Origin: Coniferiporia sulphurascens
Taxonomy: Eukaryota > Basidiomycota > Agaricomycetes > Hymenochaetales > Hymenochaetaceae
NCBI GenBank assembly: GCA_002794785.1
Contig: NBBA01000007.1
Span: 1,364,001 to 1,428,000 of the forward strand
Direction of reading: 5' to 3'
DNA: 64,000 nucleotides
The notes beneath the pieces are model-generated. The model had not been told where the DNA came from, searched no databases, and was given only the letters and a program-made list of their open reading frames with translations. Positions 37,640 to 46,942 of the stretch are shown here, piece by piece. A program made the position numbers and the translations under genes. The first letter of the stretch is position 1, and each line of letters begins with the position of its first letter.

Positions 37640-39509
37640 ACGTCAAACACACGCACAACAGGAACAGCGCTTAGAACCTTCCGCCTGTCCAAAAGTAAGA
37701 GTTGATATTCATCAGTACCACGGCGCGCGGGAGACGTTGAACACAGAAGACGCACCTGCGAGCATCGGGAAGAAGATTCGGAGGCCGTCGGCGATCCCCG
37801 CCGCGAAGGAGCCGTTCTGTAGAGAGAAAGCCATGTGTTTAATTAAACACGCATGCAGATAGGAATCCCAAAACGTACTCGAATGAGCACGGCCTTGTAT
37901 GCGGCGTGGCTGATCCTTCTGTCGGTGCCGCCCGGCGTTGAGTCCTGGTCGTACGAGTCGTGGTCGTCGTTGTCAATCTGTGTGTTATCAATAATGCTTG
38001 CGGTAAAGTTGTCAAGTGTGCTGTTCCACCACAGCCTGCGACTTCTCCACAGCACGTGGTTTTTGACGCATTACGTCTTCCACAGCCTGCAGTTTTCGGG
38101 CACGTCCTCGTAAACACCGTCCGTGCCACAGCTTCGGGGCCTAATTTCGTTATTGTTGCCCGAGCTGTAGCCGTTATTGTCCCCCAGTCCGTCACTGCTG
38201 TTGTCTTATCAAAGGCCGTTGTTGCCAACTTCCTAGACTTCTTTTTAGTCGCGCATTTCCTTTTCGAAGCAGGTTCCTGTGGCACAGGATCCACTGGCTT
38301 GTGCGTGCACGTCGTTGCCGGCTGACTCGAATGCTCCGCCATTTTTTCTTCAGCGGGGGCTGATGGTTCGTGATTCCCACAAACAGTTGCAGGTCGACCC
38401 ACGTGTGCTGTCGTTCTTGCCTGAGGAGCTGGTGGTTCATGGTACCCGCAGATCGTCGTCGGGCGACTACTATGCGTCGATGCTCTTTTCCGAGCCGCGG
38501 GAGCCGCTGGTTCTGGCTCATGAGCCTCCCAAGCTGTTTCTGGCTGCCATGTGCGTTCAGTCGTCCATGCCTGGGCAGCAGGAGCTACCGATTCATGAGC
38601 TCCGAAAGTCACTGTCGGTGGACCGTGACTCGTAGTATGCGGCGTTATTCTCGGCTGAGCAGCACGAGCTGCCGGTGAGTGACCTCCGCGAATCATTGTT
38701 GGCAGACCCACATGCGGCATTGTTGTTCCCCAAGCCGTAGGAGCTGCCGATTCGTAATCTTCAAAAAACGTTTCCGGCCAACTTGTCTGGGCCACAGGAG
38801 CTGCCAGTTCATGACTCGTGTCCGACCGATCCGCAAACGCCGTTTTCCTTCCCCAAGTCGATGGAGCTACTCCTTCCAGCTTGTATTTAACTAACTTCTT
38901 TTCTCGTCGATTAGTACGTTGATTTGTATTTTCCCAAGCTGTGGGAACTGCCGGTTCGTATGCCTCCAAAAGCGTCTCTGGCCAACTTGTACGTGCCGTT
39001 ACTCTTGCCTGGGTCACAGGTGCCGCAAGTTCATGAGAATCCCAAGGCGTGGCCGGATGATCTGTGTGTGTCGTCGTATTTTCCTGAGCTACATGGACTG
39101 GCTCGCAAGTCGTCAATGGCGGCCAACCCACGTCTGTCGTTGTATCAGCCACAGGGGCCGTCGGTTCAGAACCCTTGCATATCGTCGCCGGTCGACTAGT
39201 ATGTACTTCCCGAGGCGTAGGGTCCTTTTCTACCGCCTCGTGAGTCTCCCAAATCGCCCCCGGTTGGACCCTATGTGTTATACACGCCGGTGCCTCAGGG
39301 ACTCCCACTTTGTGACCCTCGCACGCCCGAGTCGTTGTCGGCCAATCCACAAGCGTTGTCATTCTCACCCAGCCCGTGCCGAGGCAAGGTCGGGTCCCAC
39401 AAGACGCGGGTAACGCTGCATCCGGGTGTACACCAGACTTCAAATCCACTGGCAGGCCCGGTGTTGCCCAGTTATTGTGTCCACAAAAGGTGTGTGCGAT
39501 AGGTGGCAT
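37640..39509 (-). pseudogene. Degenerate paralog 2 of the YGSGN gene; 556-codon shifted frame open
   Basis: Aligned with the intact gene, the ancestral frame contains recognisable ends: STLDNFTASIIDNTQIDNDD, then TDRRISHAAYKA. The second matches IDKGISFAASKA of the intact protein immediately before the same phase-0 intron, and exon 2 (37,756-37,816) reads NGSFAAGIADGLRIFFPML. Stops in the repeat region break this frame (for example after NCRLWKT). The ATG-led shifted frame from 39,509 to 37,839 is open for 556 codons. It is made of imperfect repeats containing HEPxAP, RPAT and AAQ-like words and shares its first residues (MPPIAHT) with paralog 1. Exon 1 is about three times longer than in the intact gene. 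Protein-coding status is unresolved. Confidence 0.55.
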
Positions 39510-40824
39510 AGTCTTCGTACACAGAAAGCGTTAAGAATATCGAAGGGTAAGATATATGCGGGTGGGGGGATAGAAGCAGCGGGGATGCGCTGTACTTATG
39601 CACGAGCGGATGGGATGGTGGGGCTCGAGCGGGGGAATAGAAAGCCGAGAGCACAGTCTGACGCTATCCATCCAAGCCCAGGAGTCTTCTAATTATCCAG
39701 GTTTAGATGCCATAATATAATGATGCGAGATCACGGACCGCACATACCAAGAGAGATACTCGGTTTTCTTCAATCATCAAGCCTTCTCCAACAGGAGGCT
39801 TAAGCGAAGCGCGCGGCAAGAAGGATCTCCTCTTCTCACATGACACGCCCTACTATGCAGCCGTAATACTCGGGGAAGGCGAAAAGAGGCACGACAGAAT
39901 GGGTAGCATCAATGTAGCTGGTAAGAAGGCACTTTGACAGTGGACGGCCTAATATCGTCGTCTGGGTCATCTTCCGACTGTTTCGATAGAAGAAGGGCGT
40001 CTTCAGCGTTTTCGTGTTGAAAGATCAGCGGTAAATTTACCTGCATAGCCTTGCTGTATGAGTACCGGATATTTGACACGTCTCTCGCGTTACCCTTCGA
40101 TTCTCGAGCTTCAGCGCATTTCAGGTCGTCGTAGTTCTGGTTAAGGAGCATACAAGCAGCTTCGACTTGCATGTGACCGTATCAAAAGCGTGAGACTAAT
40201 ACACCATGCTGGAATTCGTGGCGGAAAGATCAAGTGGTTAGAACACGGGCGAAACTCACGAGACGGCAGGTGAGAGCATTCAACGTGATAACACAACACA
40301 GTGTATGAGGGATAAATTGAACGACTTTATCATCATCGCCACAATCGAGTACGAAATGTGTTTATTCTTGATATCGTCTAGATCATTCCAAGGCGACCTT
40401 CAGTAGTACTTAATATGTACTAGACACACTTTAAGATATGTCTAGTGTTTTTGAAGGGCGGTTGTATCCTAATGCCGGAACCGGAACTTACCATCAAAGT
40501 GCAGATTTCTCTGAATATATGCAGTGCTCCCTATAGACTCGGCGATGTTGCCGAGTACCGAGACGCGTAGAGTCGCGAGCCGATTGAGGCTGTATCCGAC
40601 AAGGCTCAAGTGTGCGATTCCTTCATAAGCTGATGCCAACTTTAACGAACAAACAACAGTAATGTTTATTTCAACTTGTGGGCAAGGCAATCTTCTCGTT
40701 GCATACAAAAATACAAAGAATCTTATACACGGATTCAGCCCTACCGGATCTGCCGCCGAAGACAAGGTCCCACTATCGCCAAGGTACATACATCGGATTT
40801 AAACCACACCCGCGTTATCAGCAC
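39510..40824. other. Flank of the YGSGN array with a possible unrecognised gene on the minus strand
   Basis: A minus-strand model can be drawn: exon from about 40,789 (MYLGDSGTLSS...), an intron, then LASAYEGIAHLSLVGYSLN and IQRNLHFDG with donor GTAAGT near 40,488, and a later exon (about 40,170-40,045: MQVEAACMLLNQNYDDLKC and further) ending at a CAG/GTAAAT donor. A diverged copy of the later exon lies at about 35,835-35,920. No family is recognised and the joining introns are unproven, so this is a candidate only. Confidence 0.3.
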
Positions 40825-41637
40825 TCAGAAGCCCCCTGAGTAAGGTTGGTGATGCATCGGTACGTCAGTGTGGAGTGGATACAAATCGGAAAACGCACCA
40901 CCAAACTTTGAAAGACCCTCCTGAAGAGCGCCGCCGATCTTCTCCGTGGTAGATTCGTCCTGTAAGGGGCGAAAAATAGAGTCAATGACGCGTGTAATTG
41001 ATCAACGAATGTCTGGGAGGAGAGGGACTAGTAGACGTACCAAGTTGTACCCTGCCTTGCTCGCGGCGAAGCTGATACCCTTGTCAATGTAATTGCTCGC
41101 GCCCGAGCCCGAGTTCTGGTTTTGGTTTTGGTTGGAGGAGTCCTGGTTGTTTCCCGACCCGTATGAGTCCGAGTTGTTGTTATTGTTGTTGCCCGAGCCG
41201 TAGCTGTCGCTATTGTTGTTGTTGTTGTTGTTTCCCGAGCCAGGGTTGCCGCCACCGCTGCCGCCGTTGTTTCCTGAGCCGTAGCTGTCGCTGTTGTCAT
41301 TATTGTTGCCCGAGCCGTAGCTGTTATCGTTGTTGCCTGAGCCAGAGTTGTTGTTGTTGCCCGAGCCGTAGGAATCATTGTTGTTGTTGTTTCCTGATCC
41401 ATACGAGCTGCTGTTATCGTTGCCCGAGCCGTAGGAGTTGTTGTTGTTTCCCGAGCTATACGAGTCGTTATTTCCCGACCCGTACGAATCGCCCGATGAA
41501 CCGTACGAATTGTCACCGGAGTTATTGTTGCTGCCATAAGAGTCGTTCCCGCCATTGCCGCCTCCGTTGTTAGAACCGTAGGAGTCGTTGCCGCTGCCGT
41601 ACGAGCCGCTGTTGTTATTGTCGTTGTCGCCGTACAT
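40825..41637 (-). CDS. Tyr/Gly/Ser/Asn-rich low-complexity (prion-like) protein with conserved C-terminal helix
   Basis: Two exons (41,041-41,637 and 40,825-40,959, phase-0 intron of 81 nt) give about 243 residues. Residues about 1-175 are more than ten imperfect repeats of the type DSYGSGNNN, almost free of charged and aliphatic residues. This is a composition known for phase-separating or prion-like domains. The last about 65 residues differ: YIDKGISFAASKAGYNL, then DESTTEKIGGALQEGLSKF, then a His/Pro-rich end finishing SGGF. No signal peptide or membrane helix is seen. A TATAAATA box lies about 100 bp upstream, suggesting inducible expression. Because the repeats contain no stops in the +1 frame, an overlapping open frame of 272 codons exists; that frame is a shadow. 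Function unknown. Confidence 0.8.
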
Positions 41638-41734
41638 GTTGTATGCGGGAATTTATCAAAGTAGCAGAAGTCGAGAGCGGAGAAGAGTAGAGGATAACAG
41701 GTGGGGGCTGGAGGAAAGTAGTCTGGGAGCACGG

Positions 41735-41742
41735 TATTTATA
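41735..41742 (-). promoter_or_regulatory. TATA box of the YGSGN gene
   Basis: On the minus strand the sequence reads TATAAATA, about 100 bp before the ATG at 41,637, which supports that ATG rather than the earlier one at 41,846. Confidence 0.65.
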
Positions 41743-43067
41743 AAAAGTTCGGATGTTGCGGTGGGGTCCGAGCGGAAGACGAACTTGAAGGCACAATCGG
41801 TACCAGTCCAGTCTGAGATCTTCCAGGCTCCAAGTCCAGATGCCATTTAAGCGGTGCATGATCACAACGTGCACGACGGAGATTCAATAAACCCTGGTCC
41901 AGGACCTTGAATTGCTGTAGTGCGCCTTCTCCTTGGCCACGGAACACGAGCTCGGATCAAATCCTCAACGGTCCGCAAGGCGCAGCGGCGAGTGCATCAC
42001 CTTCCCCGCAAACATCAGCACAGCTATGATGGGTGAACTGATACCCAGCCAATATAAAGTCGGCCGACTAGTCGCACGGACGCCGACTCGGGAGCGAACA
42101 AGCAGCAGCACTGGCAGAATGCTCGGAACAGTGAACAGCCTGTCGTCCCCAGCCATCCCCCGAATCTTCCGATAAGGAGGAAGCGCTTTTAAAGCTGCCA
42201 AGTCTGCCGAATAGTGGCAACATCAGTAACATAGCCCTTGTTAAATTAGAAAATTTTCAATGAGCCCCCGCGGTGTCGGTCGATTCTCGAGCTTCAAGTA
42301 GTCAGGAGTCAGGACAGTGTACACACATTTCGGTCGACCGGCCGGTCCTGACTCCTGGTGCGTGACCGATACCCAAGATGGGAAACTGGTTATTACGTAA
42401 TGTATGTTGGAAAACTCTAATAAACGAAATGAAACTTAGTACAGCATTGTATCACGGTTAGTACGAACATTTTGGAAAGCAAGCCCAATTGGTATCAATA
42501 AAGAAGATCAGGTTCCCGAAGCCCGTTTCTATTCTACTGGACTTGCAAAAAATAGGGTGCGTTATCCTGTCGCTTAAAGAGCACACCCTTCGGACAAACT
42601 GATGGCGGCGAAAGAGATTCCCCGTTATGCTACACATCATTGTCTACAAAGCTTCCCTTAGATGTATTACATTATGCAACAGAAGCTACAGACAACTCCC
42701 ACTGGCAACAACTTTGACATACAATGGGGATAAACCTTGTGTACTCAAAATTTGATACTTTTTAAGGTTTGTTTGGAAACCATGTCCTGAGTAGTAACTG
42801 CTACGAATCTATATTACTAGGATGCTGATTTGGTAACGTTGCCGCTGCGTAAAATTATACATAGATACAGTACATCAATGGTTTGCTACATACAGATGTT
42901 TGCAAGCTCGAGATCGGATTGTTATAAGGAGGTCCTTCAAGTTTTTGAAGGAGGGGTCGTACGACGGTAACATACAATGCAAGTTTTAGCAAGTCGCTAC
43001 TGCTCCTTACACGGTGCGTTCAAATCCTATATGCGACTGTCTGCAGAGCTTTAACTTTATCTGTGAC
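41743..43067. other. Intergenic region with an inverted-repeat element
   Basis: Minus-strand open frame 41,965-42,201 contains hydrophobic stretches (SILPVLLLV, GISSPIIAVLMFAG) but no recognised family. The hairpin described separately lies at 42,303-42,357. From 42,400 to 43,060 the sequence is AT-rich with no supported gene. Confidence 0.5.
42303..42357. repeat. Inverted repeat with 13-bp perfect arms
   Basis: Left arm CAGGAGTCAGGAC (42,303-42,315) and right arm GTCCTGACTCCTG (42,345-42,357) flank a 29-bp spacer that contains a small palindrome, GGTCGACC. Outside, ggtgtcggtc and gaccgatacc are also near-inverted, so the element may be a MITE remnant of about 100 bp. Confidence 0.7.
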
Positions 43068-43812
43068 TCATCTTCCTCCAGAGTCGCGTTGTGATAACTT
43101 TACCACAATATTGCGTTTAGTAATGAGCATAAACAGGTAAGCGTACGGACGCACCCATTCATCGTATTTTCCCATTGGGATTGTAGTCGCGAGTCTAATA
43201 TGCTCACGAAGCTCGGTAAGGTTCCGATACGCGATACCACACTCCGTGCAAAAAACTTCCGGAACCTTCATAGCTTCTGGGTCACTCAGAATCTCCGGAG
43301 TGTGCAGTATGTAAACATGATGCCCTAAGTCAGTCAAGTCCTCGAGCAACCAGTCGCAATTGGGCCAATTGCAAAGCTGGGATATTCCTTCGCCGTCTAA
43401 GCGTCCGTGAACGTCCCTCAGGTGAATTATGATTGCTGTCGGATCTAGGGTGTCCATGTTCGGGTCGTAACAATCGGGAAACGTGCACATGAAGGTGGGG
43501 GTCCTGTCACAATAGTAAAACATAAAAGCGGAAGTCGAGGCGTTCGACTTTGTTCGGTTCGGCTTACTGGTATTCAACTCGTGGGCTGTCTTCAGGGATG
43601 GCTCTTTCTGGAGACGCAGCTTGATACGGTGAAGCAATCTGAGGGTCCTCCGAGTTGCGGCTTGGTTTTGAATCTGTCACAAGTCCGGACCATACGACTT
43701 CCTGAGTGTCTTCGGTACCTTCAACCTGAGCCCGCTCAAATTGAACGCGTTTAACCTGAGCGGCGGAGCCCGTGTGTGCCAAGGCATTAGACACAGGATG
43801 TGCACGAAACAC
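43068..43812 (-). CDS. Small C2H2-type zinc-finger protein
   Basis: Two exons joined by an intron of about 65 nt (near 43,503-43,568) give about 225 residues starting MFRAHPVSNALAHTGSAAQ. After a polar N-terminus there are three Cys/His modules. The first has FMCTFPDCYDP with later HLRDVHG; the second has QLCNWPNCDW with GHHVYILH; the third has VFCTECGIAY with LREHI, whose second His is not in the usual place. Spacing is looser than in classical DNA-binding C2H2 fingers. The arrangement is common in lineage-specific agaricomycete zinc-finger proteins of unknown role. Neighbours give no functional hint. Confidence 0.7.
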
Positions 43813-45286
43813 ACGCCTCTCTCCTAGGTCTAGATCTGCACCATTAAAGGGCTGCGCACTGGCGAAGAAATGTTCATCCTTTTAAAGTTTCAATCGTTTT
43901 AAAAAAAATAGAAAATATTCCACCTCTCGGTTACGCCCAAGTGAGGACGATCACGTCTTCAAAGATCGTCGGAATAATGAGACAAATGAAGCATGGTTCT
44001 GACCTGAAGCCTACTCACATAGTCGTGATTGGCCAGTTATATCCCATTCTCTTTTCAGAGGGAGTTTTGGAGTTTCTGAAGTAATATAGAGGAAGAATGA
44101 AGGTTTATATTGTGACTCTCGTTCAGCACGAATATAAAAACATGAGATGAGCGTCTAACCTGATGCGGGGCATGGGATGGAAAATTGTAGTTTCACCAGG
44201 TACCAGAATGTGAAGACGAAAGGAACACATATTCCATTTTATTCGACGCAATATAAGTGCATGTCGATAGGAGGTGGTCAAGGATCCAAAATGAAAGTGC
44301 GCCACGAAATATTCAGTATGGAGGTTGGTAGATGGCTACAAAGCAACAAGTCAAATGGTGACTGTCCCGAATCCGGCGGCTATGATAGTTCGACAAATGG
44401 ATTACCTTTGATGTGTGCGTCGCTGATCGTGGCTCGTGGCCTCCCTTTCTAAAAATCTAGCCACCATAGACAATGGTCAACCCTTTCGGTGAATATGAGA
44501 CACGAGCCGCTTTGAAATAAGGCTTTCCCGAGTACACCAGGGATTCCGTAGAAAGACAAGGTGAATTAAAACAGGGTCTCTGGCTCCACTAAATGTCCAT
44601 TCGACGAGCTTTCCCTTGATCATTGTGGTGTCCATAACTTCGAGTCTTGTGGAGAAAAAATCAAAGACGGAACTTTGGTCATAGACGAGTCAAGCCAAGT
44701 CAAGCCAATGGATAAACATAATCTCGGGCGTGACTTGAGGAAATACAGCAATTCACGTAAAATAGTCGCGCGAGAGAACTCAAGCGCGCATACACCAAGA
44801 AGAATACTACGAAAAATTTCTAGCTCCGACGGCCGACCTCGGCATCGAGCTCGAACTTCAACATGTTCAGGAAAAATACGGAATAGTCCAGTGTGATCTT
44901 CCGTAACGCTTCCAGAAAAAGTTTCCTCCTTTATCCGAAGTCTCAAAAAGGGAAACGCGATTTCCATTCATCCGATGCGGCTCAAACCACTCCACTTTTA
45001 ACTTGTCTAAGGCTCTGAGCGCGTTTGCGAGCGACTCACTCATAGAACTTATATACTGTCGATGTTTACCAAAACCCAAGCTACTCGCTTTATTTCAGGC
45101 AATACAGCCCTACTCTTGTGAGGCGAAATACATTAGAAAACGAGTAACCAAAGATAGCGTGCACAGGGAAAACGGTAGTGAGCAGATCAAAAGGATATAT
45201 CGGAGAAGAGGTATCGAGAGGGGAGGGAGGAGGGTCTAATTCGGTCCGTCAGTATTAGCTTAATATTAGCGAATGCTGGCACATAC
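43813..45286. other. Gene-poor interval with unrecognised open frames
   Basis: Two overlapping minus-strand frames at 44,620-44,967 and 44,867-45,079 (including SESLANALRALDKLKVEWFE) might be exons or a broken gene, but they match no family I know. A plus-strand frame at 44,177-44,452 is equally unsupported. AT-rich, no RNA genes seen. Confidence 0.35.
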
Positions 45287-46051
45287 TTAGATGACGAGCT
45301 TGAGGACACCTGCGAGGGTGGTAAAAGCGAGTGCGGCGACCGTAGGGACCAACGAGCCGACGAGGGGGAGGAGCTCCGCAGTGAGACCATCGACAACGCC
45401 GACGGTGCCAGTGACCAGGTCAGCAAGGATCTTGCCAACAGCTCCGAGGGTCGGGCCAAGGACCTTGAGGTCACCGCCGACGATCTTCAGCACGCCACCG
45501 AGGGCAGTGAGAACAAGCTGAGAAATATAATTAGCTCTGGTTTTGTTTCTTCAACCGAATCTTGACTATATTTAACTTACAGTGAGGACGCTAGAGAGGA
45601 GCTGCGCAGCCTCGGTAACGGTGACCTGAACGGTTCCCTCCGCTGAAGCAAGAATAACAGTAACCGGGGCGCCGGCGAGCTTTTTGACATCATCAACAGC
45701 AGCGCCGACAATGGTGACAACCTGGCCTAGGAGAGGGGTAACCGTCGCAGTCGTCGCATTGGCGACAGTAAGCGAGTCTAATCCAGAGATCCTCAGTACG
45801 ATGAGTAGAAGAAGGAGAGACCACTACTCACTAAAATCGGCGACTACAGTCGTGAGTTGAGTCTTCGCGTTAGTGAGGATCGTAGGAACCGATGCCAGCT
45901 GGGTAACATCGCGTGTGTTCACGTCAGCGGTCTTGCCGATGAGGCCTTTGACCGGGAGCTTGCCAAGGTCGGCATTGCTGAGGGGAGCAGCAGCGGCGAA
46001 GAGGGAGAACGCGGCGGTCGCGACGAGAGAGAGGATGCTGAAGGAGCGCAT
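45287..46051 (-). CDS. Secreted protein with hydrophobic C-terminal half (unknown function)
   Basis: Begins at 46,051 with a clean signal peptide (MRSFSILSLVATAAFSLFAA, cleavage expected after AAAA-P). A Thr/Val-rich region follows (TRDVTQLASVPTILTNAKTQ), then an exon with VANATTATVTPLLGQVVTIV. The last exon is an almost uncharged Val/Leu/Gly/Ala/Thr stretch (LVLTALGGVLKIVGGDLKVL and LVPTVAALAFTTLAG) ending LKLVI at 45,287. The phase-0 intron between the last exons is clear (donor GTAAGT near 45,584). The shape resembles basidiomycete cell-wall or secreted surface proteins with amphipathic or hydrophobic C-termini. There are no hydrophobin cysteines. An earlier in-frame ATG would place the signal sequence internally and is rejected. 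Confidence 0.78.
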
Positions 46052-46942
46052 GTTTGATGTGAGATCAAAGAGTGTGGGGGTGAGCAGCGGGCTGCGATTG
46101 GGAAGCTGGGAGAGCAAATAAGACTGAAAAGTCGAATGAAGTTCGGAGATGTGCTTGGCTGGTTTTTGTACCCATCTTCTTGACGTCTGTTTGTCCTTTT
46201 TTCGTCGCGTCTGCAAAATAGGCGTCAGATGGCTTGTCGTCTACGGATCGAATTTTCTACTCCACAGAGAAGGTGTTCGGCCCCCGGCCCATTACAACAT
46301 TCTGGCGCGCTCAGAAGCACTAAATTTAAAGCCTACTTCCTATAAATTTTCGTACATCAGAAATTATTCTTCCGAGCATAGGCGACGATTAGCATTACCG
46401 GCACCCATCAAGATCATCGGACGCAGTACACCCGTTGGGTAGACTGAGAACTTTCGTGGTTCGTGATGGCGTGTTTTCAATTCAAAATCTTGAGTAAAAA
46501 AAGCAACCATGTAAATTACGTGGCCTTATCGTTAAAGCACAAGACAAATAGGCTAACCTTCGACAAAGTCGCGAGAAAAGGGAAAAGGGAAGAAAAAAAC
46601 AAACGTTTTTCGCGAGTTATCGTCATAGGAATAGGGGTAAAGCGAGATTGTCGGAAATAAAACATATCCATCGCTTAAGCCCGTGGGACTCTGTCAAATC
46701 ACATGCCGGAAGGTTCCACTGAATTCATCATTCCATGGGTATTGATATGATTATGCTGCCCGCGGGTAGCTTTAATTTCGGTAGATCGTGGACTCGGCAG
46801 GCACTCATGAGACGAATTAGACATGTTGTTCTCGAAGATGCAAAAACAAACGAAGGAATATTAGCCGAGCAGCGACGAGTAAGAGTATTGATAGAAGATA
46901 GGATTGCTACATACAGATCTAAAACAACAAAGGGAGGGAGTG
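46052..46942. other. Intergenic region between the secreted protein and RAD17
   Basis: About 890 bp. Promoter of the secreted-protein gene lies at the left end; the rest is AT-rich with only short unsupported frames. Confidence 0.5.

Noticed and set aside
41028..41846. Open frame of 272 codons (MASGLGAWKISDW...) overlapping the YGSGN gene
   Set aside because: It is the +1 shadow of the repeats: TAC-GGC-TCG-GGC-AAC read one base on has no stops. A TATA box lies inside it just before the repeat-frame ATG, and the repeat frame continues through the intron into a sensible last exon.
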